Notes: generated by a model from the sequence alone, not told the origin. 64,000 nucleotides of DNA from an uncultured Methanoregula sp. (GCF_963677065.1 NZ_OY781872.1:1049419-1113418); one strand, 5' to 3'; positions 7,754-17,463 are shown, counted from the first letter of the stretch. Numbers and translations are program-made.

Positions 7754-9697
7754 TCAGGCCGTTGTCTGGTTGATCGGAGTGGTTTCAGGGATTATGGCTG
7801 TCGGTCTCAGCGCCATCTTGCGGAGTTTTGTGAGGAACCCGTCAGAGTTCTCCGGCACGAGGGCAAGTTTGAGGACATCATCGATCGTGTCTATGGGGAT
7901 GATGGTGACGAGGGGTTTGTACCGCTCTTCGATAAGGACGTCGCCGATATTCATGCGGGGGATGAGCACGGTCTTGATTCCCGCCTTGGCTGCGGCCTCG
8001 ATCTTATACGTCACTCCACCCACCGGGAGAACGTCCCCACGCACGGAGAGGGACCCGGTCATGGCTATGTCCTGCCGGACGGGAATGCCCTCAATGGCGC
8101 TGACGACCGCTGTCGCAACGCTCACCGATGCCGAATCACCCTCGACACCCATGTAGGTCCCGATAAACTGGATGTGGATATCGATATTCTTGACATCCCT
8201 TCCGGTGAATTTCTTGAGGATTGCACTGACATTCTTGATGGATTCCTGCGCAATCTCCTTGAGCATACCGGTTGCGATGACCGTCCCGCTTGCACCCTGT
8301 GCGGGTGTGACCTCCGCCATGATGGGAAGGACGGACCCTGCATCACTGCCCGTGACAGCAAGCCCGTTCACACGGCCAACGCGTGTTCCTTCCACAACGG
8401 TCATCTCGTACTCCCTCAGGTGGCGGGTGATCTCATCGGAGACCTGGTCTTCAATGGACCGTGCTGTCTTCTTTGCGGTGATCACGTGGGCTGCAGTAGT
8501 TATGGGGGCACTTTCCTGGCGGGCGATATCTCCTGCAACGCGGATCAGGCCGCCCATGTCCCGGAGCTTGAGGGTCAGGTGTCCCTTGCGGTTCGAGCGC
8601 CTGCGGGCTTCACGAATGACTTCCTCGATTGCACTCTGGTCGAAGTGCGGGATCTTGCCGTCATTCTTGACTTCCTGAGCGATGAACCGGATATACTTCT
8701 GACGGTTTTCCGGAGTGTCATCCATGCTCTCCGCCATGTACACTTCGTACCCGTATCCCCGGATACGCGAGCGGAGTGCCGGGTGCATTCCCTGGATTGC
8801 ATCGAGGTTTCCGGCGGCAACCATCACGAACTTACAAGGTACCGGCTCTGTCCGGACCATTGCACCGCTCGAGCGCTCGCTCTGGCCGGTTATAGGGAAT
8901 TCACCTTCCTGGAGGGCGGTGAGGAGGTTCTGCTGGGAGTGGGGATCGAGCGTGTTGATCTCATCGATGAAGAGGACTCCGCCGTTTGACCGGTGGATTG
9001 CCCCTGCTTCGACCCGGTCATGGGCCGGGGTCTCAAGACCGCCGCTCTGGAAGGGATCATGCCTTACATCGCCAAGGAGGGCGCCTGCATGGGAGCCGGT
9101 GCCGTCAATGAACGGGGCGATGGTCTTCGTATCGTTCGAGACCAGAAGCTTGGGGACCATCGCCTCTTCCCGGGGAGTTGTATAACGCAGGGCCATGAAG
9201 ACAAAAGCTCCTGCGATAAGCCCCATGAGAAGCTGCATGGTGATGATGGCATAGCCGGCGATACCCAGGAGAAGGAGCATCAGGAGCGTCTGCCTGAACT
9301 GGGTTTTTTTCTTTGCCTCAGCCTTATGGGCCCCGACTATCTGTTTTCCCCTGCCGCATGCAACGGTCCGGATCACCGGGTTATTGGAGTCATCGGAATT
9401 GGGGTACACGAGAATATCCTGCAGCTCCTCCTTTGGCAGGAGCTCGGCCATCGCCTTTGCAAGCATCGATTTTCCGGTACCGGGGCTGCCGATCATCATG
9501 ACATGCCGGCGCTGGATGGCGGCTTTCTTGATAACTTCAACCGCACGTTCCTGCCCGATAACCTGATCGATCAGTTTTTGCGGTACTTCTATCTGCGATG
9601 ATGTTGCGACAATGCCGTCAGCTCTTGCGGCTTCCGGAACAGCACTCTCTGGTGCTGCCGGTTCTGGCTGCGGAGATGATTGTTCAGAATTATCCAT
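7754..9697 (-). CDS. lonB: Archaeal membrane-anchored Lon protease (LonB)
   Basis: A 647-residue ATP-dependent protease. Order of parts: short Ser/Pro/Ala-rich N-terminus; AAA+ domain with Walker [15 protein letters not shown]; two closely spaced transmembrane helices inserted in the ATPase domain ([33 protein letters not shown]); Walker [14 protein letters not shown]; and a C-terminal Lon protease domain with the catalytic Ser in GDSASVSVA and the Lys in the [10 protein letters not shown] region. This is the standard LonB layout, which places the enzyme at the inner face of the membrane for quality-control proteolysis. The frame is open to ATG 9733, but ATG 9697 ([10 protein letters not shown]) follows a GAGAGGG ribosome-binding site and is preferred. 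It heads the lonB-tldD-tldE-bofA run. Confidence 0.95.
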   Translation of the reverse strand: MDNSEQSSPQPEPAAPESAVPEAARADGIVATSSQIEVPQKLIDQVIGQERAVEVIKKAAIQRRHVMMIGSPGTGKSMLAKAMAELLPKEELQDILVYPNSDDSNNPVIRTVACGRGKQIVGAHKAEAKKKTQFRQTLLMLLLLGIAGYAIITMQLLMGLIAGAFVFMALRYTTPREEAMVPKLLVSNDTKTIAPFIDGTGSHAGALLGDVRHDPFQSGGLETPAHDRVEAGAIHRSNGGVLFIDEINTLDPHSQQNLLTALQEGEFPITGQSERSSGAMVRTEPVPCKFVMVAAGNLDAIQGMHPALRSRIRGYGYEVYMAESMDDTPENRQKYIRFIAQEVKNDGKIPHFDQSAIEEVIREARRRSNRKGHLTLKLRDMGGLIRVAGDIARQESAPITTAAHVITAKKTARSIEDQVSDEITRHLREYEMTVVEGTRVGRVNGLAVTGSDAGSVLPIMAEVTPAQGASGTVIATGMLKEIAQESIKNVSAILKKFTGRDVKNIDIHIQFIGTYMGVEGDSASVSVATAVVSAIEGIPVRQDIAMTGSLSVRGDVLPVGGVTYKIEAAAKAGIKTVLIPRMNIGDVLIEERYKPLVTIIPIDTIDDVLKLALVPENSDGFLTKLRKMALRPTAIIPETTPINQTTA

Positions 9698-9932
9698 TGT
9701 GGTTATGCCCTCTCGTTGCCCTTGGATTTTCATATAATTTGTCTCATGATAGTTTAAGTACTTTCAGCTGATCCCAACACGGGAATTCCTGCGGGTTCAC
9801 TTATAAATAAATGATAAATGAACTGCCCCTTTTATTGCTTTTTGCGCAAAATCTACATACAATCTTTCGTAAACATACTTGCCCACCCGGATAACCCGTG
9901 CCATCTGTCGCACCGGGCAGAGGAACGATACC

Positions 9933-10781
9933 ATGAAAGTGATCAGCACTGAAAAATCTCAGGTTCTTGCCACCCGGCTTGCACGCGCACTCAAGACAAG
10001 CGTTGTGGATGTAAATTACTCCCGGTTTCCCGATGGGGAACATTACCTCCGTGCAGGAGAGCTTGACGATGAGACCATCATTGTCGGGAGTGTTGTCGAC
10101 AACGATGCCCTTGTTCAGCTGCTCCTCCTGATTGATGCCTGCGACAGCTCAGAAAACCGGCTGGTTATCCCCTATCTGGCGTATGCCCGCCAGGACAAGC
10201 GGTTCCACCCGGGGGAACCGATCAGTATCCGAGCCGTTGCGCAGGCTTTCAGCCGGGGTGTTTCGGATATCACCACCATCAATATCCATGACAAGGATGT
10301 GCTCAGATACTTTTCCGCTCCGGTCCGGAATATATCCGTGGCCCGGGATCTCGGGGAGTACATAAAGACGCTTGATATCGATAATCCGCTCATACTCTCT
10401 CCTGACGATGGTGCCCTGGCATTTGCAGAAGAGGTCTCATCGGTAGGGAACTGGGATGTTGATCACCTGGAGAAGACCCGGCTCTCCGGGGTCGAAGTGA
10501 AGATGGCCCCAAAACAACTCTGTGCAAAAGGGAGATCCGTCATTATCGTTGATGATATCATCTCCACCGGGGGTACCATAGCAACCGCGGGGGGAATGCT
10601 CTACAGCCAGGGAGCGGATAATGTGTATGCCGCATGTGTCCACGGGGTCCTCACCGGGGGAGCTTATGCCCGGCTCATGGCAACCGGTATCCGGGATGTC
10701 TTCTGCAGCGATACCATTGAGCGGGCGTGCAGCAAATTATCGGCGGCCGACAGGATAGCCCATGAACTTAACTCCTCCTGA
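9933..10781 (+). CDS. prs: Ribose-phosphate pyrophosphokinase (PRPP synthase)
   Basis: A 282-residue enzyme that makes PRPP from ribose 5-phosphate and ATP, feeding nucleotide, histidine and methanopterin-type pathways. The PRPP-binding loop SVIIVDDIISTGGTIATA is clear near residue 200. The N-terminal SRFPDGEHYLRAGELDD and central IPYLAYARQDKRFHPGEPIS (flexible loop) motifs are those of archaeal class III-like Prs. ATG 9933 (MKVISTEKSQ) is chosen over an upstream in-frame ATG at 9879 because of the AGAGGAAC ribosome-binding site just before it. It is followed by nob1 and the PRTase-like regulator gfcR on the same strand. Confidence 0.94.
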   Translation: MKVISTEKSQVLATRLARALKTSVVDVNYSRFPDGEHYLRAGELDDETIIVGSVVDNDALVQLLLLIDACDSSENRLVIPYLAYARQDKRFHPGEPISIRAVAQAFSRGVSDITTINIHDKDVLRYFSAPVRNISVARDLGEYIKTLDIDNPLILSPDDGALAFAEEVSSVGNWDVDHLEKTRLSGVEVKMAPKQLCAKGRSVIIVDDIISTGGTIATAGGMLYSQGADNVYAACVHGVLTGGAYARLMATGIRDVFCSDTIERACSKLSAADRIAHELNSS

Positions 10782-10832
10782 AAAACTCCTTTCTGATATT
10801 GCGTTTTTTCACTGCACGGGGGTTTGTCAGAT

Positions 10833-11288
10833 ATGAAAGCAGTTCTCGATGCAAGTGTCTTCTTCTCCGAACTCCCTCTCGAAGGGGAATTGTATACAAC
10901 CCCCTCAGTCTGCGATGAACTTCTCGATATCAGGGCAAAAGGCAATTTCGAGAAGTTCTGTGCAGGGGGTCTCATGGTCAGGTCTCCCGGACCTGAGTAC
11001 AGGGAACGCGTCAAAAACGCTGCGAAAATATCCCGCGATGCCGGGGTTATCTCTGATACGGATAAAGATCTCCTGGCCCTTGCTCTCGAACTGGATGCAA
11101 TCCTCTATACCGATGATTTTGCCATACAGAATGTTGCTGCGGTCCTGAAGATCGGGACGCACCCGATACTCCAGAGGAAAGCCCGGCCGGTCCGGTGGAA
11201 ATACCGGTGCAGCGGATGCGGCAGGTATTACGGGCATGATGGGGAATGCCAGGTCTGCGGTGCAGCGATTAAAAGAAAACTTAAATAG
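10833..11288 (+). CDS. nob1: NOB1 family rRNA-processing endonuclease
   Basis: A 151-residue PIN-domain protein with a C-terminal zinc ribbon. The PIN domain opens with [10 protein letters not shown] (catalytic Asp) and contains the second acidic cluster [28 protein letters not shown]. The ribbon is [18 protein letters not shown] near the C-terminus. NOB1 cleaves the 3' end of pre-16S rRNA during small-subunit maturation. A TTG at 10824 also opens this frame, but ATG 10833 has GGGGG about 10 nt upstream and starts exactly at the domain, so it is preferred. It lies 51 nt after prs and 20 nt before gfcR. Confidence 0.92.
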   Translation: MKAVLDASVFFSELPLEGELYTTPSVCDELLDIRAKGNFEKFCAGGLMVRSPGPEYRERVKNAAKISRDAGVISDTDKDLLALALELDAILYTDDFAIQNVAAVLKIGTHPILQRKARPVRWKYRCSGCGRYYGHDGECQVCGAAIKRKLK

Positions 11289-11308
11289 ATACCGGCGAAT
11301 CTTTTTTC

Positions 11309-11917
11309 ATGTCTTCCCTTGACGATCTGATCAGCCGGGCAAAAGCGCTCCTTGCAGATGGGCACAGCCCGGGTCAGATTGCAGATGAACTTTCCCTCTC
11401 CATGGAGACGGTGACATGGCTCCTGACCCAGGCAAAGGGGACGGCCGCCCCCAAAGATGTTCATATCGACTGGACTGCAGTCTCAAGCCAGGCTCCACTT
11501 CTGGAAGAGACCGCCCAGCTGCTCCTCTCCAGGTACTATCTTGCCCAAACCGGAGAGAACACAACTGTCCCGGCAGCAAAGGTTATCGTTGGTATCGCGC
11601 TCTCGGGAATTCCCCTTGCAACCCTCATCGCGGTCCAGGAGGCAGCCCAGCTTGCGATCTACCACCCGGCAAAACAGAGCCAGAGCGAGCGCCCGACCGG
11701 GTCGATCAGCGGCAATTTTGCCGGTGTCGGGGGAGAACGGTGCATCATCGTTGACGACACGATCACGTCAGGCAACACCATGCGGGAAGTTGTGAAGTAC
11801 CTCAAGAAACATAATGCAGTCCCGGTTGCCATCTGGGTCATATTCGACAAGCGCGGTATCAAGGATATCGATGGCGTACCCGTTTATTCGCTCTTCAAAA
11901 TATCCCGCATTGACTGA
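11309..11917 (+). CDS. gfcR: GfcR: HTH plus phosphoribosyltransferase-like regulator
   Basis: A 202-residue protein. Residues 1-45 form a helix-turn-helix ([20 protein letters not shown]), and the rest is an orotate phosphoribosyltransferase-like fold with the PRPP loop [14 protein letters not shown] near residue 148. This architecture (PyrE-like protein with an N-terminal HTH) is that of GfcR, a haloarchaeal transcription regulator of sugar metabolism. It is more likely a metabolite-sensing regulator than the pyrimidine enzyme. Its position three genes after PRPP synthase suggests PRPP or a related nucleotide as the sensed ligand; that is inference. Confidence 0.88.
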   Translation: MSSLDDLISRAKALLADGHSPGQIADELSLSMETVTWLLTQAKGTAAPKDVHIDWTAVSSQAPLLEETAQLLLSRYYLAQTGENTTVPAAKVIVGIALSGIPLATLIAVQEAAQLAIYHPAKQSQSERPTGSISGNFAGVGGERCIIVDDTITSGNTMREVVKYLKKHNAVPVAIWVIFDKRGIKDIDGVPVYSLFKISRID

Positions 11918-11950
11918 TATCCCCTTTTTTGAAACGCCTTCTTGCGTAAA

Positions 11951-11992
11951 TTTATATAGAAGTTCAATTCCACCTTTTACAACATCGGAGGA
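11951..11992 (+). promoter_or_regulatory. Thermosome promoter and ribosome-binding site
   Basis: TTTATATA at 11951-11958 is a strong archaeal TATA box preceded by a purine-rich BRE-like stretch. Transcription would start near 11980. A GGAGGA Shine-Dalgarno (11987-11992) lies six bases before the ATG at 11999. The leader is thus only about 20 nt. Confidence 0.75.
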
Positions 11993-11998
11993 TCAATT

Positions 11999-13594
11999 AT
12001 GCTATCTGGACAGCCAATTATTATCCTAAAAGAAAATGTGGAGCGTAATTACGGGAAGGAAGCCCAGCGCTCGAATATTACAGCAGCAAAAGCAATCGCC
12101 GGTGCTGTCAGGTCAACCCTCGGCCCCCGCGGCATGGACAAGATGCTTGTCAGCGGCTCTGGCGATATCGTCATCACCAACGATGGTGCCACCATCTTGA
12201 GTGAAATAGCCGTTCAGCACCCCGGCGCAAAGATGGTCATCGAAGTTGCACGGACGCAGGATGAAGAGGTCGGAGACGGGACCACCACCGCAGTCATCGT
12301 TGTCGGCGCCCTGATGGAGCAGGCGGAGATCATGCTCGAACAGGGAATCCATCCAACCGTGATTGCCCAGGGTTACCGCATGGGCATGGAGAAGGCGCTC
12401 GATATTGTCAACGGCCTTGCTCTCAAGGTAGATCCATCCGACCGGAAGACCCTGCTCAAGATTGCCGACACCGCAATCACCGGGAAATCCATTGAACAGG
12501 TCAAGGGCAAGCTCGACGGTATCATCGTTGATGCCGTTATGACCGTTGCCGAGAAGGTCGACGGGAAGCTCTCTGTTGATGAAGAAGATGTAATGATCAA
12601 GAAGCAGAAGGGCGCTGCTATGGACGATGCCGAGCTGATCCGCGGCGTTGTGATCGATAAGGTCCGCGCCCATGACGGGATGCCAAAGAAGATCGCGAAG
12701 GCGAAGGTTGCCCTTGTTGCCATGCCTCTTGAGATCACCAAGACCCAGGTAAAAGCAAAGATCAAGATCTCCTCGGCCGAGCAGATCAACGCATTCTCCG
12801 AACAGGAACGCGAAGCGTTGAAGAAACTTGCCGATGCCATCATCGACTGCGGAGCCAACGTCCTCCTCTGCCAGAAAGGCATCTCGGATGCCGCACAGTT
12901 CTACCTTGCCAAGAGTGGCATTCTCGCGATTGAGGATGTGCCCGAGAAGGACATGAAATACGCTGCACGGGCCCTGCACGCCAACATCGTCAACAAGCCC
13001 GAGTCCCTGACGGCAAAGGATCTCGGAGTTGCAGAGCTTGTCCAGGAAGACGACGAAGGAAAGGTCACGAGAATCTCCGGGTGCAAGAACCCCAAGACCA
13101 CCACTATCCTGCTCCGCGGCACGAGCGACTACCTCCTCGACGAGCTCGAGCGGGCAGTTGTCGACGGAACCCGCGTTGTTATGGATGCCATGGAAGACGG
13201 GACGTACGTTGTCGGCGGCGGCGCAGTTGAGACCGAACTCTTAATGAAGATCCGGGACTATGCCCAGACCGTCGGAGGACGCGTCCAGATCGCTCTCGAG
13301 GCCTATGCAACGGCATTCGAATCGATCCCCCGCACCCTTGCCGAGAACTCCGGGTACAACCCGATCGACAAGCTGGTGGAACTCAAGAACGTCCACTCCA
13401 AGGGCAAGAAGAATGCCGGGCTGAATGTATACGAGGGCAAAGTCGTGGATATGTTCGCAGAAGGCGTTATCGAGCCTCTCCGGTCCAAGCGCCAGTCCAT
13501 CCAGAGCGCGTCCGAGACTGCCATCATGCTCATCCGTGTCGATGACATGATGATCACCCAGCAGGGTGGAAAGGGCGGCATGCCCGGCATGTAA
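11999..13594 (+). CDS. ths: Thermosome subunit (group II chaperonin)
   Basis: A 531-residue subunit of the archaeal group II chaperonin, which folds proteins in a closed double-ring cage. Diagnostic motifs in order: [28 protein letters not shown], the ATPase motif [14 protein letters not shown], and [19 protein letters not shown]. The C-terminus ends in the Gly/Met-rich tail GGKGGMPGM that points into the cavity. Length is normal for the family. It is monocistronic with its own strong promoter and a T-rich terminator. Other thermosome paralogues may exist elsewhere in the genome. Confidence 0.97.
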   Translation: MLSGQPIIILKENVERNYGKEAQRSNITAAKAIAGAVRSTLGPRGMDKMLVSGSGDIVITNDGATILSEIAVQHPGAKMVIEVARTQDEEVGDGTTTAVIVVGALMEQAEIMLEQGIHPTVIAQGYRMGMEKALDIVNGLALKVDPSDRKTLLKIADTAITGKSIEQVKGKLDGIIVDAVMTVAEKVDGKLSVDEEDVMIKKQKGAAMDDAELIRGVVIDKVRAHDGMPKKIAKAKVALVAMPLEITKTQVKAKIKISSAEQINAFSEQEREALKKLADAIIDCGANVLLCQKGISDAAQFYLAKSGILAIEDVPEKDMKYAARALHANIVNKPESLTAKDLGVAELVQEDDEGKVTRISGCKNPKTTTILLRGTSDYLLDELERAVVDGTRVVMDAMEDGTYVVGGGAVETELLMKIRDYAQTVGGRVQIALEAYATAFESIPRTLAENSGYNPIDKLVELKNVHSKGKKNAGLNVYEGKVVDMFAEGVIEPLRSKRQSIQSASETAIMLIRVDDMMITQQGGKGGMPGM

Positions 13595-13600
13595 TATCCT

Positions 13601-13612
13601 CATCTTTTTTAC
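13601..13612 (+). terminator. T-rich terminator after thermosome
   Basis: TCATCTTTTTTACT (T6 at 13605-13610) lies 10 nt past the thermosome stop codon, consistent with archaeal intrinsic termination. Confidence 0.5.
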
Positions 13613-13711
13613 TGTCAAGTCCTGTATGGCCGGTATCTGGATGCGTCATTCCTCTAAACGGCCATCAGATAACTATTAGAGCAATCGATGAAAAAAATAA
13701 GAGAACCGGGT

Positions 13712-13796
13712 GCCGAGGTAGTCTAGCCCGGGAAGGCGGTAGCCTCGAAAGCTACTGGCGCTTCGCGCCTCGGGAGTTCAAATCTCCCCCTCGGCG
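13712..13796 (+). tRNA. tRNA-Ser (CGA)
   Basis: The acceptor arms GCCGAGG and CCTCGGC pair perfectly, followed by discriminator G. The anticodon stem-loop GTAGC-CTCGAAA-GCTAC gives anticodon CGA (Ser, codon UCG). A long variable arm with the stem GGCGC/GCGCC and a TTC loop marks a class II tRNA, as expected for Ser. The T-loop TTCAAAT is canonical. The 3' CCA is not encoded. No intron. Confidence 0.95.
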
Positions 13797-13885
13797 TTTG
13801 AACCAACTGTTTTTCCTCTGATTCCCGAACAGGTTCTTGTTATGGGAAAGTAATACCTGTCAGGATACCGTGAATCTGCCCGTTA

Positions 13886-13934
13886 CGGCCGTTCTTTTTT
13901 CGGCCAGAATCTGGAAAATCCCGAAAATACGGGA
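13886..13934 (+). other. Two small hairpins downstream of tRNA-Ser
   Basis: The AT-rich 292-nt spacer after the tRNA (13797-14088) has no convincing gene. It holds two short perfect hairpins: GGCCG/CGGCC with a 9-nt T-rich loop (13887-13905) and TCCCG/CGGGA with a 6-nt loop (13919-13934). They may help terminate or process the tRNA transcript. Confidence 0.35.
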
Positions 13935-14088
13935 AATTCAGGCATATTTGCTTAAAAAAATGAATATAACTCTCTTTTTTAAATCTCTGGAAATTGGTTA
14001 CTATTAAATAGGGGATGTTCTCATAATATGGTAATACGTGCCAGGGATCCTGCACCTGCAGGACTTCCGGCAAAGGTATGGTGAACCC

Positions 14089-14292
14089 ATGTTCCGGATA
14101 AAGAAGAACAAACCGGCCATCTCCGCGGATGCGAAGTCGTTTCGGGCTGTGCGGAGGCTCAACCTCAACCGTACCTATATGCCTCTCAAGATCGGTGCTA
14201 TCGCCGGGTACATCCTTCTTGGGATGCTGTCAGCGTCCACGTCCATGTTCGGCATTCTTGTGGGTGCCGTACTCCACTTTCTCTACCCTTGA
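14089..14292 (+). CDS. Small membrane protein of unknown function
   Basis: A 67-residue protein starting at ATG 14089 (MFRIKKNKPAIS). It has a basic N-terminal third and a long hydrophobic C-terminal half (IGAIAGYILLGMLSASTSMFGILVGAVLHFLYP), enough for one long or two short membrane helices. The open frame extends up to 14038, but the basic N-terminus and an AAGGT element upstream favour 14089. I do not recognise a family. It is convergent with the small membrane protein and cupredoxin pair that follows. Confidence 0.55.
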   Translation: MFRIKKNKPAISADAKSFRAVRRLNLNRTYMPLKIGAIAGYILLGMLSASTSMFGILVGAVLHFLYP

Positions 14293-14314
14293 TATTTTTC
14301 CCTTTTTTTCTGAA

Positions 14315-14533
14315 TTACACGTAAGCCAGTATGCCAAGCGAGCCATGCAGGACGGCAAGCCCGATTGATAGTGCGGCACATCGCATATGCCACCGGAACG
14401 GGATAGTGTGGATCCCCCTGTGGTTCAGGATTGCAATCGAAGCTGTAAAAAGGAAGCCAATGAGTGTCAGCACACCCAGGTAAAGGATGAGGGGTTTTCC
14501 CAGGATCGGAGCATAGGTTATCTCCGCAAACAT
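14315..14533 (-). CDS. Two-helix membrane protein with paired histidines (possible haem protein)
   Basis: A 72-residue protein with two predicted membrane helices (about residues 14-36 and 50-71). Four histidines (38, 42, 49, 63) lie in or near the helices. His49 and His63 are 14 residues apart in one helix (WHMRCAALSIGLAVLHGSL), the spacing seen for the two b-haem ligands within a cytochrome-b helix. It starts three bases after the stop of the cupredoxin lipoprotein gene, so the two are almost certainly co-expressed. A role as a membrane electron carrier next to the copper protein is inference; a structural role is equally possible. Confidence 0.65.
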   Translation of the reverse strand: MFAEITYAPILGKPLILYLGVLTLIGFLFTASIAILNHRGIHTIPFRWHMRCAALSIGLAVLHGSLGILAYV

Positions 14534-14536
14534 GGT

Positions 14537-14971
14537 TCACTCCACGGTTATTGTCCCCTGCATGCTCGGGTGGAGTGTGCAGGTGTAATCGTAGATGCCC
14601 GGTTTGTCGAAACTCCGGGTATATGACTGCCCCACCCCGATAATCTGCGACTGTATTCCGTCAAGGAACTTGAGCCGGTGGATCTTGTCATCATTGTTGA
14701 CCCAGCGAACGTTCGCTCCTGTCTTGACAGTATATTGCGATGGGTTGAATGTCAGCTTACTGATGGTGATGGTGTTATCCGAAACCGATGGCGGGTTGGT
14801 GGGGACGGGGATCGTTGTTGCCGGAAGATACGTGGGACTTGCTGCACGCGGGGTGGTCTTGGCAGGAACCGGTGTTGCGGGCTGCTGTTCGGCAGGGGCT
14901 GGCGGCTGGGAGCAGCCTGAGGCAATTGCCAGCAGAGCAACGATGAGGAGAAGTACAAGTACCTTTTTCAT
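14537..14971 (-). CDS. Cupredoxin-domain lipoprotein (plastocyanin-like)
   Basis: A 144-residue exported protein. The N-terminus is a lipoprotein signal peptide with lipobox AIASGC, giving lipidated Cys20. A Pro/Thr/Ala-rich linker (about residues 21-65) follows, then a single cupredoxin domain. The type 1 copper ligands are visible: His98 (DKIHRLKF), Cys131, His134 and Met137 in CTLHPSM. It should sit on the outer face of the membrane and carry single electrons. It forms a two-gene unit with the two-helix membrane protein. A blue copper protein is unusual in a hydrogenotrophic methanogen; it may serve oxidative-stress or metal-related electron transfer rather than respiration. Confidence 0.88.
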   Translation of the reverse strand: MKKVLVLLLIVALLAIASGCSQPPAPAEQQPATPVPAKTTPRAASPTYLPATTIPVPTNPPSVSDNTITISKLTFNPSQYTVKTGANVRWVNNDDKIHRLKFLDGIQSQIIGVGQSYTRSFDKPGIYDYTCTLHPSMQGTITVE

Positions 14972-15022
14972 AGCTTAATCTCGGTAACGGCAGAGAAAAA
15001 TATTGTGACCGTTCCTTTGGGA

Positions 15023-17224
15023 TTAATCCGGTTTCATCAACCGTTCCTGTTCTGTCATGGGCTTTTTTATGACCCTGCTCCCGACCGATACGGGAATTTT
15101 ACCGATGCGCTCCATAAATCCGTCTATCCTGTAATAATCGGTCAGGATCATCTCCCGGTAGAGCGGGAGCGGGAGAAGCCGCGAAAATTTTCCGGTTTCC
15201 TGGCGGGGGAGGGGGAGCGCATCGCCGGCAGACTGCCGGGTGAGATTGCGAAGATCGGCAAGAGCGTCTGCCACCCGGTTTTTCGCCCCTTCCGCTCCCA
15301 TACGGATCCGGAGAGAAAAGTCGCTGTACTGAACCTGGACCCTGCCCCCGAGCTGCCGTTTCACCAGGATCGAGAGAACCCGGTTGAACGTTCTGCCCTG
15401 CAGGGAGACGAGGAGAATCTCCCTGCCCTGCTCCGTGATCCGCTCGCAGATGTGAAAACCGATCTCTCCGGTCTCTTGTGGCAGACGATCAAGTGCCCGG
15501 AGCAGGATCTCGCGATCCGGCTCGCTGAGGGGCAGGATGGAATCTCCTCCAGCCAGGATCTTTTGGATCCTCTGGCAGATCAGCGGGGAGTATCCCTCAT
15601 CACTTCCCTCCCCCGTCCAGAAGATGCGTGAACGGTCCGCCTCACCGGGAACAACGACAACGAGGTTGTGCTCATCGTCGCGCTTGACAACCGACCAGGA
15701 CTGGCCGCCCAGAGAGAGGCCGCCGGATTCGCGGCTTTTGACGAACCGGGCATCCAGGTTCCCGATGACATCCCCGTCAGGAGTGACCGCCCGGTACTCC
15801 CCCCCTCCGCAGATGACCGAATAGAGATCCTTCCAGTTTGAGCGCCCGAAGACCCGCTCGGCCCCGGTGCCTAAAAAGAGCAGGTCCCCGTCGGCCGTGA
15901 GATAATCATCCTGTATAAGGCCCGATACGAGATCCCGCAGTTCGCGTTCGCTTATGGCATGGAAGACCGGGTGGGAGAGCAGTGCGGTCTCCAGCTGCCG
16001 CCGGCTGGAACACTTCCGCTGGTGCAGGTACAGGAAAATCTGCTGGAGGAGGACCGGGTAGGGTTTCTGCAATGGCTGAAGGGGTTCTGTAGCCTTCTCC
16101 AGGGCACATTCGATGATAGCGCAACTGCAGAGTAACTCGCAGGGATCTTTGAGTATCCAGAGAACATATGCTGCCTTCCCCCGCCGCCCGCTCCTGCCCA
16201 TCCGCTGGAGGAACGAGGAGACCGATGCCGGCGGCCCCACCTGTACCACGATGTCCAGATCCCCGATATCGATCCCGAGTTCCAGCGTGCTTGTACAGAT
16301 GATGCAGGCACCGCTGCCGGATGAGAAAGCATCTTCCGCCGTTTTTCGCATGGCCGGGGACAGGGAAGAGTGGTGAATATGGAGATTACGGATCCTGCCG
16401 GACAGGGACTGTACAAGCTGTTCGGCAACGCTCCGGCTGTTCACAAACACGAGCGCTTTCTTTCCAAAAACGGCTCGTTCAAGTGCGTCGATCCGTTTTC
16501 CCTCCTCCGGTTCGATAACGAACCGGAACTGCTTCTCCCTGGGGGCAGCGGGAACGGCAACCAGCTTCTCCTTATGGCGGCTGTCGGAGAGCCAGTGCAG
16601 CACTTCGACCGGGTTTCCCGTTGTTGCCGAGAGGCCGATCCGCTGGATCTGCCGCTGGGCAACAGCGTCCATCCGGTCCAGGAGGACTTTCAAGTGCACG
16701 CCCCGCTCGGTCTCCACAAATGCGTGGAGTTCATCGATAATGATGAACCTGACCTGCCGGAGGGCGGGCGAGATCCGGGGTTCCTGGAGCAGGACCTCGA
16801 GCGATTCGGGCGTGATCATCAGGAAATGGGGAGGCTCCCCCTCCTTCCAGGTCCGCTCTCCCCGTGCCACATCCCCGTGCCATTTCATGACGGAGAGTGA
16901 AGTAGGGGTGCAGAATGTGCCGATGCGCTCCTCCTGGTCGTTGATCAGCGCCTTCAAAGGAGAGATATACAGGCAGGCAATGCCGGCCCGGCCGTTTTTG
17001 AGGATATCGTCAATGACCGGGATCAGTGCAGCCTCGGATTTCCCGCCGGCCGTGGGGGCGATGACGAGAGTATCGGCTCCCGTGGCAACTGCGGCATAGG
17101 TCTGCTCCTGCACTTCGCGCAGCTCGGTCCAGTCGAGCCTCTGGGAGAGGACCTGCTGGAGGGATTCGTGGAGGGTGGAAAAGACGGATGACACGGCTGG
17201 TTCTTCAAGAGCGTTAAGCCTCAA
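15023..17224 (-). CDS. Lhr-like DEAD/DEAH-box helicase
   Basis: A 733-residue superfamily 2 helicase. Motifs in order: Q-like region LREVQEQTYAAV, Walker A APTAGGKSEAA, Ia YISPLKALINDQ, Walker B/II IIIDELHAF (DELH), III GLSATTGN, IV-V with VFVNSRSVAEQLVQ and STLELGIDIGDLDIV, and VI QRMGRSGRRGKA. The DELH box, the IDIGDLDIVVQVGPP segment and the ~350-residue C-terminal extension are Lhr-type features. Lhr helicases translocate on single-stranded DNA and remodel forks or DNA-RNA hybrids during repair. At 733 residues it is shorter than core Lhr (about 850-900). It is monocistronic, convergent with nothing obvious. Confidence 0.88.
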   Translation of the reverse strand: MRLNALEEPAVSSVFSTLHESLQQVLSQRLDWTELREVQEQTYAAVATGADTLVIAPTAGGKSEAALIPVIDDILKNGRAGIACLYISPLKALINDQEERIGTFCTPTSLSVMKWHGDVARGERTWKEGEPPHFLMITPESLEVLLQEPRISPALRQVRFIIIDELHAFVETERGVHLKVLLDRMDAVAQRQIQRIGLSATTGNPVEVLHWLSDSRHKEKLVAVPAAPREKQFRFVIEPEEGKRIDALERAVFGKKALVFVNSRSVAEQLVQSLSGRIRNLHIHHSSLSPAMRKTAEDAFSSGSGACIICTSTLELGIDIGDLDIVVQVGPPASVSSFLQRMGRSGRRGKAAYVLWILKDPCELLCSCAIIECALEKATEPLQPLQKPYPVLLQQIFLYLHQRKCSSRRQLETALLSHPVFHAISERELRDLVSGLIQDDYLTADGDLLFLGTGAERVFGRSNWKDLYSVICGGGEYRAVTPDGDVIGNLDARFVKSRESGGLSLGGQSWSVVKRDDEHNLVVVVPGEADRSRIFWTGEGSDEGYSPLICQRIQKILAGGDSILPLSEPDREILLRALDRLPQETGEIGFHICERITEQGREILLVSLQGRTFNRVLSILVKRQLGGRVQVQYSDFSLRIRMGAEGAKNRVADALADLRNLTRQSAGDALPLPRQETGKFSRLLPLPLYREMILTDYYRIDGFMERIGKIPVSVGSRVIKKPMTEQERLMKPD

Positions 17225-17295
17225 CCGATATGGTCTTTTTCCACCGGGTTACCGTAGATCGCCTGTGGTGCACCCTGAAGAAAACTAAAAACACA

Positions 17296-17424
17296 TATAT
17301 ACCGTAATTGCCAGAATATTATCCGGTAAACAATGAGATCGTCGTGGGTTTGTAATACCGTTTCTTTCCCGAGCCCATGCTTCGCATTCCTCTTTAGATA
17401 GGGGACCTGAAATTTTCGGTCCCC
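17296..17424 (+). promoter_or_regulatory. Promoter and leader hairpin of the symporter operon
   Basis: A TATA box (TATATA, 17296-17301) would start transcription near 17325, leaving a leader of about 140 nt before the small accessory gene. Inside it, GGGGACC (17401-17407) and GGTCCCC (17418-17424) form a perfect 7-bp hairpin with a 10-nt loop, 40 nt before the start codon. It could regulate translation or be a structural feature only. Confidence 0.5.
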
Positions 17425-17463
17425 GTGTAATGTCGTGATAGAGAGTTTACCAGAGGTTTTCTC

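Noticed and set aside
9801..10043. 80-residue minus-strand frame over the prs promoter
   Set aside because: Covers the promoter and start of prs; no supporting signal.
12113..12979. 288-residue antisense frame in the thermosome gene
   Set aside because: Thermosome gene is certain; no motif in the antisense product.
13840..14073. 77-residue minus-strand frame after tRNA-Ser
   Set aside because: Lies in an AT-rich spacer with hairpins; no ribosome-binding site or family motif.
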